Source: MED-G116 sp038107835 (lineage in GTDB: Bacteria > Pseudomonadota > Alphaproteobacteria > Puniceispirillales > Puniceispirillaceae). Taken from it: DNA of 64,000 bases. The stretch covers positions 40,129 through 104,128 of the forward strand of contig JAYNHH010000005.1 of NCBI GenBank assembly GCA_038107835.1. The letters run 5' to 3'. The notes beneath the pieces are model-generated. The model was not told the origin of the DNA. It did not search any database and saw nothing but the letters and a program-made list of their open reading frames with translations. The position numbers were made by a program, and so were the translations under genes. This document shows positions 42,197-50,952 of this stretch, one piece after another. Numbering within the stretch: position 1 is the first letter of the stretch; every line of letters starts with the position of its first letter.

Positions 42197-45100
42197 ATGC
42201 ACGCGCCCTTTGTTCATCTTCGTCTGCACTCCGCCTATTCGCTGGCCGAATCAACGCTGCGGATCAAACAGCTGGCAGCACTTGTCAGCGGCGACCGACA
42301 GCCGGCGGCGGCCATAACCGACACCAACAACATGTTTGGTGCGCTGGAGTTTTCCCAGGCCATGGTGGCGGCCGGTGTGCAGCCGATCATCGGCACGCAG
42401 ATGACGCTCAGTGATGCTGCCGGCAGCGGCGAGATTGTGCTGCTGGCGATGAATGAGACCGGCTATACAAATTTATGCCGATTGCAGTCGCAGGCGCTGC
42501 TGGAGGCGGATGCCACCAGCGAACCCTCGGCAAGCATGGACATGCTCGCAGCAAATGCGGACGGGCTGCTGGTACTGTCCGGCGGTGCCATGGCCGGTTT
42601 TGTCGCGGCTCCGGTGGCAGATGGCCGGCTGGCGCTGGCAAGAAAACGCCTTGAGTCGCTGGTGGTGCTGTGTTCCGGGCGTGTTTATGTCGAGTTGCAG
42701 CGCCATGACCTGCCTGAGGAGGACCGGGCCGAGGCGGGGCTTCTGGAGCTGGCCGTCGAGTTGCAGCTGCCGCTGGTGGCGACCAATGACTGCCGCTATG
42801 ACACACCGGAAATGCACCAGCCGCATGATGCGCTGATCTGTATTGGCACCGGACGCAAAATGTCCGAGGATGACCGGATTCGCTATTCCAGCCAGCATTA
42901 TTTTCGCACCGCTGCGGAGATGGAGCAGCTGTTTGCCGATATTCCAGAGGCAATCAGCAACAGTCTGGTTATTGCCAGACGGTGCAGCGTGATGGCCGAG
43001 GAGCGGGCGCCAATTCTGCCCGCATTCACCCGTGATGAGGGGCGCAGCGAGTCGGAGGAGCTTGGCTTTCAGGCGCATGCGGGGCTGGTGGAGCGGCTGG
43101 AACGCCATGTCTACGGCCCGCAGATGGATGCTGACGCGCGTGAGGCAGCCAGCAAACCCTATTTTGACCGGCTGGAATTCGAGTTGCAGACCATCAATCA
43201 GATGGGATTTCCCGGCTATTTCCTGATCGTGGCGGATTTCATTCAATGGGCAAAGAAACAGAATATCCCCGTCGGGCCGGGCCGGGGTTCCGGGGCGGGA
43301 TCAGTGGTGGCGTGGGCGCTGTCGATCACCGATCTTGACCCGCTGCGCTTTGGGCTGCTGTTCGAGCGCTTCCTGAACCCCGAACGTGTTTCCATGCCGG
43401 ATTTCGATATTGATTTCTGTCAGGACCGGCGCGAGGAGGTGATCGGTTATGTGCAGGAAAAATATGGACAGGACCGGGTGGCGCAGATCATCACCTTTGG
43501 ATCGCTGCAGGCGCGGGCAGCGCTGCGTGATGTCGGGCGTGTACTGGAAATGCCCTATCCACAGGTCGACAGGATCGCCAAGCTGATCCCCAACAACCCG
43601 GCCAATCCGACAACCATCGCAAAAGCGCTGGAGAGCGAGGATGAATTAAGACAGCAGCGCAGGAGTGATGAGCAGGTTTCCGACCTCATTGACATGTCAA
43701 TGAAGATCGAGGGGCTGTACAGGCATGCCTCGACGCATGCTGCGGGGTTGGTGATTGGCGACCGCCCGCTCAGCGAGCTGGTCCCGCTCTACCGTGACCC
43801 CCGTTCCGACATGCCAGTGACCCAGTTCAATATGAAATGGGTGGAGAAGGCGGGGCTGGTCAAATTCGATTTTCTTGGACTGAAAACGCTGACAGTGTTG
43901 CAGCGCGCCGTCGAATTCATCGTCAAGCAGGGCGTCGAGATTGATCTGGCGGATATCCCACTCGATGACGCAAGGACCTTCGAGATGCTGTCACAGGGTG
44001 ATACGGTTGGCGTGTTCCAGCTTGAATCGAGTGGCATGCGTGATGTGCTGCGTGGCCTCAAGCCCGACAGGTTCGAGGATATCATCGCCGTTGTCGCGCT
44101 GTATCGACCGGGCCCGATGGAAAACATCAAGGATTATGTGGCGCGCAAGCATGATCCAAACCAGATCTCCTACATGCATCCTGATCTCAAGCCGGTGCTG
44201 GCCGAGACCTATGGCATCATGATCTACCAGGAACAGGTGCAGCAGGCGGCGCGGGTGCTGGCCGGCTATACGTTGGGTGGAGCGGATATTCTGCGCCGCG
44301 CGATGGGCAAGAAAATTCAGGCCGAGATGGACCAGCAGCGGCAGATTTTTGTCAGTGGCGCAACGCAGAACGGTCTCAGCGAGCAGCTGGCCTCGGATGT
44401 GTTTGACCAGATTTCCGCCTTTGCCGGCTATGGCTTCAACAAGTCGCATGCGGCAGCCTATGCGCTGGTGTCCTATCAGACCGCCTATCTGAAGGCGAAT
44501 TACCCGGTTGAATTCCTCGCCGCCTCGATGGCACTTGATGCGGGAAGTACGGAAAAGCTGGCGGTGTTCAGACAGGAATGCCAGCAAAAGGAAATTGCCA
44601 TTCTGCCACCTGATCTGAACGCATCTGGGGCCAGCTTTGATGTGGAGCCGGTCGATGATAAAGGTGGATTGGCGATCCGCTATGCGCTGGGCGCGGTGAA
44701 GAATGTCGGCGCCGACGCGATGTCCCGGCTTGCTGAACTGCGTCATGCCGATGGCCATTTTACCAGTCTGCTGGATTTTCTCAAACGCATTCCGCGCGAG
44801 GTCAGCAACCGCCGGCAGATGGAAAATCTGGTGCGGGCGGGGGCTTTTGACAGGCTGCACCACAACCGGCGCGAATTGCTGCAGAACATGGATATGCTGC
44901 TGGCACATGCCGACAGTCTGCGCCGGGAGGCAGAGTCCAGTCAGGACAATCTGTTTGGTGGCGGCGGCGATGCGGCCAGCGACGAGATCAGGTTACAGCC
45001 CTGCGAAGACTGGGCGGCAATGGATCGGCTGAAAGAGGAGTTTGAGGCGCTTGGTCTGTATCTGTCGGCGCATCCGCTTGACAGCTATGCCAACCAGTTG

Positions 45101-45643
45101 AGCCGGCTGCGGGTGATCTCGTCAGCCGAACTGAACAGCATGATCGAGACACGGCGGGTGCAGCCGCGGGTCAATCTGGCTGGATCGGTGACAGCCAAAC
45201 AGGTGCGTGTCTCACAGCGTGGCAATAAATTCGCCTTTGTCCAGTTCACCGACCAGACAGGGGTTTTCGAGCTGACCTTCTTTTCCGACATTCTGGCGGA
45301 AAGCATGGAGATGCTGGACAGTGACAAGCCCTTGCTGGTGGCGGCCAATCTGAAGCTCGAGGAAAATGGGCCGCGCCTGCTGGCGGCGCGTGTACAGCTG
45401 CTCGATGATGCGATAGCCGCCTGGCATGGCGGGGTCGGGATCTGGGTGCAGGACCAGAAACCACTGGAGCAGATCAAGGAATTGCTTGTTGCCGACGGCC
45501 CGGGCAAGGCAGAGGTCAAGCTGAACATGATGGTAAAGGACCATGCGGTATCCATAGCGCTGCCCGGAAATTACAAGCTGAGCGGCGATTTCCGGCAGAA
45601 TTTGCGGCGTGTTCCGGGTGTTCTTGATGTGCGGGAACTGTGA
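42197..45643 (+). CDS. dnaE: DNA polymerase III alpha subunit
   Basis: 1148 aa, standard DnaE1 length. The PHP domain is at ~1-270 (FVHLRLHSAYSLAEST). The catalytic core has GPGRGSGAGSVVAWALSIT and the acidic PDFDIDFCQDRREEVIGYV near 400-418. KFDFLGLKTL near 555 supplies the third Asp region. A C-terminal OB-fold (~990-1080; FAFVQFTDQTGVFELTFF) follows. It is the replicative polymerase. No Asp-to-Ala loss is evident in the visible polymerase motifs. Confidence 0.97.
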   Translation: MHAPFVHLRLHSAYSLAESTLRIKQLAALVSGDRQPAAAITDTNNMFGALEFSQAMVAAGVQPIIGTQMTLSDAAGSGEIVLLAMNETGYTNLCRLQSQALLEADATSEPSASMDMLAANADGLLVLSGGAMAGFVAAPVADGRLALARKRLESLVVLCSGRVYVELQRHDLPEEDRAEAGLLELAVELQLPLVATNDCRYDTPEMHQPHDALICIGTGRKMSEDDRIRYSSQHYFRTAAEMEQLFADIPEAISNSLVIARRCSVMAEERAPILPAFTRDEGRSESEELGFQAHAGLVERLERHVYGPQMDADAREAASKPYFDRLEFELQTINQMGFPGYFLIVADFIQWAKKQNIPVGPGRGSGAGSVVAWALSITDLDPLRFGLLFERFLNPERVSMPDFDIDFCQDRREEVIGYVQEKYGQDRVAQIITFGSLQARAALRDVGRVLEMPYPQVDRIAKLIPNNPANPTTIAKALESEDELRQQRRSDEQVSDLIDMSMKIEGLYRHASTHAAGLVIGDRPLSELVPLYRDPRSDMPVTQFNMKWVEKAGLVKFDFLGLKTLTVLQRAVEFIVKQGVEIDLADIPLDDARTFEMLSQGDTVGVFQLESSGMRDVLRGLKPDRFEDIIAVVALYRPGPMENIKDYVARKHDPNQISYMHPDLKPVLAETYGIMIYQEQVQQAARVLAGYTLGGADILRRAMGKKIQAEMDQQRQIFVSGATQNGLSEQLASDVFDQISAFAGYGFNKSHAAAYALVSYQTAYLKANYPVEFLAASMALDAGSTEKLAVFRQECQQKEIAILPPDLNASGASFDVEPVDDKGGLAIRYALGAVKNVGADAMSRLAELRHADGHFTSLLDFLKRIPREVSNRRQMENLVRAGAFDRLHHNRRELLQNMDMLLAHADSLRREAESSQDNLFGGGGDAASDEIRLQPCEDWAAMDRLKEEFEALGLYLSAHPLDSYANQLSRLRVISSAELNSMIETRRVQPRVNLAGSVTAKQVRVSQRGNKFAFVQFTDQTGVFELTFFSDILAESMEMLDSDKPLLVAANLKLEENGPRLLAARVQLLDDAIAAWHGGVGIWVQDQKPLEQIKELLVADGPGKAEVKLNMMVKDHAVSIALPGNYKLSGDFRQNLRRVPGVLDVREL

Positions 45644-45647
45644 TCGG

Positions 45648-45674
45648 CGACAGGGATGGCCGCCGACCCTGTCG
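45648..45674 (+). terminator. Stem-loop just after dnaE
   Basis: CGACAGGG pairs perfectly with CCCTGTCG across 11 nt, starting 4 nt after the dnaE stop. A competing GCCGAC/GTCGGC stem (45662-45676) overlaps its 3' side. There is no T-run, so it may be a Rho-type end or an mRNA-stabilising hairpin. Confidence 0.4.
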
Positions 45675-45736
45675 GCAGGCAGGCTGGCAAAGGCGCTGGT
45701 CCTGTTGCTTTGAGGACGGTTTTTGCGGTTTTTGGC

Positions 45737-45765
45737 TTGCATTTATCCGGTCGCAGGAGTACACA
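45737..45765 (+). promoter_or_regulatory. Candidate promoter for rpsB-tsf
   Basis: TTGCAT, 17-nt spacer, TACACA. The -35 hexamer matches consensus at 4/6; the -10 is weak. It would start an approximately 120-nt leader before rpsB. Confidence 0.25.
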
Positions 45766-45780
45766 CCGGAGCAATTCACA

Positions 45781-45859
45781 CATGAGGGGCGGCAGCTTCT
45801 GGCAAACTCCAGAAACAATGCCATCCGGTGAGGGCTGCGGCCTTTCATTTCCCCTCATG
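45781..45859 (+). promoter_or_regulatory. Structured rpsB leader, possible S2 autoregulatory element
   Basis: CATGAGGGG (45781-45789) pairs with CCCCTCATG (45851-45859), enclosing a TTCTGG/CCAGAA hairpin (45797-45814) and an AGGGC-TGCG-GCCTT hairpin (45831-45844). This forms a three-way-junction shape 31 nt before the rpsB start codon. Ribosomal protein S2 is known to control its own operon in other bacteria; the link here is inference. Confidence 0.45.
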
Positions 45860-45890
45860 GAGGTTTAACCGGAGAACAGGAGTTTTTGAA

Positions 45891-46775
45891 ATGGCTCTCC
45901 CTACCTTTACCATGCGCCAGATGCTTGAAGCTGGTGTGCATTTTGGACACAACACCCGCCGCTGGAACCCCCGCATGGAGCCGTATATTTTCGGCGAGCG
46001 GAACAAAATCCACATTCTTGACCTGCAACAGACAATGCCGATGTTTCATGCGGCGCTGAAAGCGATTGGCGACGTTGCCGCCCGCGGCGGACGGGTGCTG
46101 TTCGTTGGCACGAAGCGGGCCGCATCGGAAAAGATCGCCGAGACCGCAAAGGGCTGTGGCCAGTATTATGTCAACCACCGCTGGCTTGGTGGCATGCTGA
46201 CCAACTGGGCGACTGTCTCGCAGTCAATCCGCCGGTTGCGTGAACTTGAAGAGCGGATGGCAAGCGGTGAGATCAACCAGCTGACCAAGAAGGAAATCCT
46301 GCAGCTGACCCGCGAGCAGGAAAAGCTGGAACGCACCCTTGGTGGAATCAAGGAAATGGGCGGTCTTCCCGACATTCTGTTCGTTCTTGATACGAACAAG
46401 GAAGCCATTGCCGTGCAGGAAGCCAACCGGTTGAACATCCCGGTGGTTGCGATTGTGGACTCGAACGCAAATCCCGATGGCGTTGATTATCTGGTGCCGG
46501 GCAATGATGATGCGATGCGCGCCATCACCTTCTATTGCGAGCTGGCCCAGGCAGCCGTGCTTGATGGGCTGCAGACCGAACTGATCAAGAGCGGCGGTGA
46601 CGCCGGCGCCGCCGTTGAGGCACCCGTTGAGGCGGCAATCGCCGAGCCGGCAGCCGAAGAGGCAGCACCCGCAGACGCGCCAGCCGAAGAGGCAGCAGCG
46701 GTCGAGGAAGCACCAGCTGTAGCGGATGCCGCCGGTGAGGGCGAGGCTGCTGACGCTGGTGAGGCCTCAGCGTAA
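45891..46775 (+). CDS. rpsB: 30S ribosomal protein S2
   Basis: 294 aa. Core of ~225 residues: MLEAGVHFGHNTRRWNPRM near 10-28, HILDLQQT, FVGTKRAA, NHRWLGGMLTNW and PVVAIVDSNANPDGVDY. The last ~55 residues are an Ala/Glu-rich low-complexity tail typical of alphaproteobacterial S2. ACAGGAG lies 8 nt before the ATG at 45891. It heads the rpsB-tsf-pyrH-frr translation operon. Confidence 0.97.
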   Translation: MALPTFTMRQMLEAGVHFGHNTRRWNPRMEPYIFGERNKIHILDLQQTMPMFHAALKAIGDVAARGGRVLFVGTKRAASEKIAETAKGCGQYYVNHRWLGGMLTNWATVSQSIRRLRELEERMASGEINQLTKKEILQLTREQEKLERTLGGIKEMGGLPDILFVLDTNKEAIAVQEANRLNIPVVAIVDSNANPDGVDYLVPGNDDAMRAITFYCELAQAAVLDGLQTELIKSGGDAGAAVEAPVEAAIAEPAAEEAAPADAPAEEAAAVEEAPAVADAAGEGEAADAGEASA

Positions 46776-46805
46776 CAGCGCTGGAGAACTTTTGTAATGC
46801 CAGAG

Positions 46806-46826
46806 CCATCCCCGGATCGGGGGTGG
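46806..46826 (+). terminator. Hairpin in the rpsB-tsf spacer, possible partial terminator
   Basis: CCATCCCC pairs with GGGGGTGG (one G-U pair) around a 5-nt loop. A TTTT follows 15 nt later, too far for a classic terminator. A partial terminator between rpsB and tsf is known in E. coli; a similar role here is plausible. Confidence 0.4.
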
Positions 46827-46872
46827 TGCAGGCGCAACATCTTTTGAAACACATTTTGATGGGAACAGGAAA

Positions 46873-47790
46873 ATGAGTGTAACTGCTGCACTGGTCAAGG
46901 AACTGCGCGAGAAATCCGGCGCAGGCATGATGGATTGTAAGAAAGCCCTTGGTGAGACCAATGGCGATATGGACGCCGCCATTGACTGGCTGCGGACAAA
47001 GGGGCTGGCAACAGCGGCGAAAAAATCCGGCCGCGTGGCCTCAGAGGGGCTTGTGGCAATCGCCGTTGACGGCACCAAGGGCGCGGTCATCGAGCTCAAT
47101 GCCGAAACAGATTTCGTGGCCCGCAACACTGAATTTCAGGATTTTGCCCGGGCGCTGTCCGGTCTGGCGCTGAGCGCCGGTGACATTGATGCCCTGCGCG
47201 GCGTTGAGTTTCCGGAAACTGGCCGCAAGGTTGAGGATGAGCTGACACAGAAGATCGCAACCATCGGCGAGAACATGACACTGCGCCGGATGGAACAGGT
47301 TTCCGTCTCAAATGGTGCGGTTGTTTCCTACATACACAACGCAACTGCCGATGGGCTTGGCCGGATTGGGGTGCTGGTGGCATTGGAATCAACAGCCGAT
47401 GCTGACAGCCTGATGGGGCTTGGCAAGCAGATTGCCATGCATATCGCGGCAACATCACCTGCCAGCCTGTCAATCGACGATCTGGACGCCGAGGCCGTAC
47501 AGCGCGAGCGTGAAGTTCTGATCGAACAGGCCAAGGCATCCGGCAAGCCACAGGAAATAGCTGAGAAGATGGTCGAAGGCCGGATGAAGAAATATTATCA
47601 GGAAGTCGTGCTGCTTGAGCAGACATCGGTCATTGACGGCGAGACACGCATTGCCGATGTTGTTGCCAATGCTGGCAAGGACGCCGGTGCGGATATTGCG
47701 CTGACGGCATTTGTCCGGTTTAATCTGGGCGAAGGCATCGAGAAGGAAGAGACAGATTTTGCAGCCGAGGTGGCCGCACAACTGTCCTAG
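46873..47790 (+). CDS. tsf: Translation elongation factor Ts
   Basis: 305 aa. The UBA-like N-terminus has LREKSGAGMMDCKKAL near 11-26, and the core domain has the TDFVARN motif near 79-85, which contacts EF-Tu. The second core subdomain and C-terminal module follow (QTSVID near the end). It exchanges GDP on EF-Tu. Confidence 0.97.
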   Translation: MSVTAALVKELREKSGAGMMDCKKALGETNGDMDAAIDWLRTKGLATAAKKSGRVASEGLVAIAVDGTKGAVIELNAETDFVARNTEFQDFARALSGLALSAGDIDALRGVEFPETGRKVEDELTQKIATIGENMTLRRMEQVSVSNGAVVSYIHNATADGLGRIGVLVALESTADADSLMGLGKQIAMHIAATSPASLSIDDLDAEAVQREREVLIEQAKASGKPQEIAEKMVEGRMKKYYQEVVLLEQTSVIDGETRIADVVANAGKDAGADIALTAFVRFNLGEGIEKEETDFAAEVAAQLS

Positions 47791-47814
47791 CACCAGGCCC
47801 CGGGGAGATAATCC

Positions 47815-48549
47815 ATGGCAGATGGCGAAACCACAGGCACGGCGCATAAATATTCCCGTGTTCTGTTGAAAATTTCCGGTGAATCACTCATGGGCCAGCA
47901 GGCCTATGGAATTGATACCGAAATGGTCGCCAGCGTTGCCAGGGAAGTCAAAGATGTTGTTGCCGACGGTGTCGAGGTCTGTCTCGTCATCGGTGGTGGC
48001 AATATCTTCCGGGGTGTTTCGGGGGCGGCGGCCGGCATGGAACGCGCCACTGGCGATTATATGGGCATGCTGGCAACCGTGATGAATGCACTGGCGATGC
48101 AGAACGCGCTGGAACAGCTGGATGTGCCGGTGAGGGTGATGTCGGCATTGCCGATCAGCGCTGTGTGCGAACCCTATATCCGCCGCCGCGCGACGCGGCA
48201 TCTGGAAAAGGGCCGGGTGGTGATTTTTGCCGCAGGAACCGGCAATCCGTTTTTTACCACGGATACGGCAGCTGCACTCAGGGCCTCGGAAATGAACTGT
48301 AATGCGCTGCTCAAGGGAACGCGGGTTGACGGCGTCTATTCGGCCGATCCGGAAAAGGACCCGACGGCAACGCGCTATGACCGGCTGTCCTATCTACAGG
48401 TGCTGTCAGATGATCTGCGGGTGATGGACGCATCGGCAATTTCGCTGGCGCGTGAGAACAACATTCCCATTCTGGTGTTTTCCATCGAGGATTCTGGTGG
48501 CTTTCAGCGCGTGCTGAACGAGGAAGGCGCCTTTACCATCGTGAATTAA
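47815..48549 (+). CDS. pyrH: UMP kinase
   Basis: 244 aa hexameric-type UMP kinase of the amino-acid kinase fold. LKISGESLMG near 18-27, VIGGGNIFRG near 59-68, and FAAGTGNPFFTTDTAAALRA near 138-157. It makes UDP from UMP. 24 nt separate it from tsf. Confidence 0.97.
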   Translation: MADGETTGTAHKYSRVLLKISGESLMGQQAYGIDTEMVASVAREVKDVVADGVEVCLVIGGGNIFRGVSGAAAGMERATGDYMGMLATVMNALAMQNALEQLDVPVRVMSALPISAVCEPYIRRRATRHLEKGRVVIFAAGTGNPFFTTDTAAALRASEMNCNALLKGTRVDGVYSADPEKDPTATRYDRLSYLQVLSDDLRVMDASAISLARENNIPILVFSIEDSGGFQRVLNEEGAFTIVN

Positions 48550-48623
48550 CGCCGGACAACAGACGCGGTTTAGCAATCACCCGGCGCCGATCCGGGGATG
48601 TAGACAGGAGCAGGGAGAGCAAC

Positions 48624-49181
48624 ATGTCAGACTATGATCTTGATGATATCAAGCGCCGGATGGAGGGCAGCGTGGCCAGCCTGAAAACCGAATTCATGGG
48701 GCTGCGGGCCGGGCGGGCGTCGACCGCGATGCTTGAGCCGATCATGGTTGACGCCTATGGCTCGAAAATGCCGATCAATCAGGTTGGCAATATCTCGGTC
48801 CCTGAGCCACGTCTGCTGACGGTGACAGTATGGGATGCGTCGATGACGGCATCTGTTGAAAAGGCCATCCGCGAGTCCGATCTGGGGCTGAACCCGATGG
48901 CCGAGGGTACCTTGATCCGGGTGCCTATCCCCGATCTTTCCGAGGAACGCCGCAAGGATATGGTGAAGGTGGCCGGACGCTATGCCGAGTCGGCACGGGT
49001 TGCCGTTCGCAATGTCCGCCGTGATGGTATCGAAGCCATCCGCAAGGCCGAGAAGGACGGGCTGCTGTCCGAGGATGAGCGGCATGCCGAAGAGGGTGAG
49101 GTCCAGAAGCTGACCGATAGTTTTGTCGCTCTGATCGACGAGACGCTGGCGAGCAAGGAGAAGGAAATCACACAGGTTTGA
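48624..49181 (+). CDS. frr: Ribosome recycling factor
   Basis: 185 aa, exact family length. LKTEFMGLRAGRASTAMLEPI near 20-40, then NPMAEGTLIRVPIPDLSEERR near 93-113. It splits post-termination ribosomes with EF-G. AGCAGGGAG precedes the ATG. 137 bases without a gene follow before uppS. Confidence 0.97.
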   Translation: MSDYDLDDIKRRMEGSVASLKTEFMGLRAGRASTAMLEPIMVDAYGSKMPINQVGNISVPEPRLLTVTVWDASMTASVEKAIRESDLGLNPMAEGTLIRVPIPDLSEERRKDMVKVAGRYAESARVAVRNVRRDGIEAIRKAEKDGLLSEDERHAEEGEVQKLTDSFVALIDETLASKEKEITQV

Positions 49182-49318
49182 CGCAACTTGTTTTCTGACC
49201 GAAGGTTTGCAATCGAAACTCAAGCCACAGTGATGACTCAGGTGAGACGATGCCGAGTGATGGTGGATCCTGGTTGGCAGGCCACTGAAAGGCGACAGGC
49301 AGGGGAACAGGACGAAAG

Positions 49319-50068
49319 ATGTCAGAACAACCACATCATCTTGCCATCATCATGGATGGCAACAGGCGCTGGGCCCGGGAACGGGGGCTGAATGTGCTGC
49401 GTGGTCACAACCGCGGGGCCGATACGCTGAGGGATATCTGCAGCTATGCCTATGACTCCGGGGTCAGGTGGCTGACCGTGTTCGCCTTTTCCGCGCAGAA
49501 CTGGTCGCGGCCGAAAAGTGAGGTCGACGGACTCATGATGCTGATGCGGCGGTTTCTGCAAGCGGACACCGAAGACCTGCTCAAGGAAAATGTCAAATTC
49601 AGGGTGATTGGCCGCCGCGACAGGCTGACCGATGATCTGGTCGCGCTGATTGAAGGCGTGGAGAGCAGGACCAAGGGCAATAACGGGTTGAACCTGACAA
49701 TCGCCATTGATTATGGTGGGCAGCAGGAAATCGTGGGTGCGGCACGCATGCTTGCCGAGGAAGTCGCCAATGGCATCATCACGGTGGCGGAAATCAATGA
49801 GGATATTGTCAAATCGCGGATGACCTCCTCAATGCTGCCGCAGATCGATCTGTTGATCCGCACCGGCGGTGAATACAGGATTTCAAATTTCATGCTCTGG
49901 GATCTGTCCTATGCGGAGCTGCATTTCACGCCTGTCTACTGGCCGGATTTCTCGGTTGCCGATCTTGGCCGGGCGCTTGATGAGTTCGGTGCGCGCGAGC
50001 GGCGTTTTGGCGGTGATGCGCCTGGCGAGATGAACAGCATCGTCGAGCCGCCACAAAATCTGCAGTAA
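49319..50068 (+). CDS. uppS: Undecaprenyl diphosphate synthase (cis-prenyltransferase)
   Basis: 249 aa. AIIMDGNRRWARERG near 9-23 with the catalytic Asp, GVRWLTVFAFSAQNWSRP near 49-66, and LLIRTGGEYRISNFMLWD near 180-197. It makes the C55 lipid carrier for peptidoglycan and surface glycans from IPP; the pathway's Dxr lies two genes downstream. Confidence 0.96.
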   Translation: MSEQPHHLAIIMDGNRRWARERGLNVLRGHNRGADTLRDICSYAYDSGVRWLTVFAFSAQNWSRPKSEVDGLMMLMRRFLQADTEDLLKENVKFRVIGRRDRLTDDLVALIEGVESRTKGNNGLNLTIAIDYGGQQEIVGAARMLAEEVANGIITVAEINEDIVKSRMTSSMLPQIDLLIRTGGEYRISNFMLWDLSYAELHFTPVYWPDFSVADLGRALDEFGARERRFGGDAPGEMNSIVEPPQNLQ

Positions 50069-50075
50069 GGGACAG

Positions 50076-50915
50076 GTGCGGGTGATCCAGTTTCATACAC
50101 TATCTGGAACCGCCCAGCGTTTTCTCGGCTTCCTTGTATTGCTGCCGCTGATCGCTGCTTTCTGGTATTCGGCGGATCTGGCGCAGATCATGTTTCTGGT
50201 TATCTCTGTGCTGATGTTCCGGGAGTTTGGTCATATGGTGGGCATGCGTGGTTTGCCGCTGGCCATGCTGCTGCTGCTGGCCGGGCTGATCAATGTCTGG
50301 CCGTCCGCTGCCACCAGCCATGGCTGGTCACTGCAGACGATGTTTGCCTTTGTCATTGGCCTTGCCTTTATCTGCAGGATTGGTTTTGCCCGGCGGACCG
50401 GAGATCGTCAGATTGGTGATTTCTGTTTCCTGATGGTGATCTGCGTTGCCAGTGGCAGCTTTGTTCTGGTGCTGCCGGAGGGACGTTTTCTGCTGTTGGC
50501 GCTGGCGCTGGTAATCGCCAGCTGCGACAGCGCCGCCTATTTTGTCGGCAGGGCAGTGGGCGGACCGCGGCTGGCACCCACAATCAGCCCGAACAAGACC
50601 ATTTCGGGAGCGCTTGGTGGCATTCTGGCAGCGCTGCTGGCCGCGACGCTGCTGTTCGGCCCGATGGAGATGATTGATCTGGATTTTTCCATCAGCGGCG
50701 AGATGGTGATGCTATCATGGCCACAGGTCATTGCAGGTGGTCTGGTGATCGGGCTGCTGGCGCAGCTCGGTGATCTGCTTGAATCCGCGCTGAAGCGCCG
50801 TCGGGGAGTCAAGGATAGCAGCCAACTGATTCCAGGCCATGGCGGTGTTCTCGACCGGTTTGACGGCTATCTGTTGACTTTGCCAGCAATGATTCTGTTC
50901 TTTATGTTTGTCTGA
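50076..50915 (+). CDS. cdsA: Phosphatidate cytidylyltransferase
   Basis: 279 aa with about seven membrane segments. The C-terminal signature runs from SALKRRRGVKDSS through PGHGGVLDRFDG (near 237-263). It makes CDP-diacylglycerol for phospholipids. GTG at 50076 is taken as start; a GTG two codons later fits the AAGGGA spacing better. Confidence 0.94.
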   Translation: MRVIQFHTLSGTAQRFLGFLVLLPLIAAFWYSADLAQIMFLVISVLMFREFGHMVGMRGLPLAMLLLLAGLINVWPSAATSHGWSLQTMFAFVIGLAFICRIGFARRTGDRQIGDFCFLMVICVASGSFVLVLPEGRFLLLALALVIASCDSAAYFVGRAVGGPRLAPTISPNKTISGALGGILAALLAATLLFGPMEMIDLDFSISGEMVMLSWPQVIAGGLVIGLLAQLGDLLESALKRRRGVKDSSQLIPGHGGVLDRFDGYLLTLPAMILFFMFV

Positions 50916-50952
50916 GACAGCGTTATTTTTCGTTCTTGATTTTTGGAAGCCC

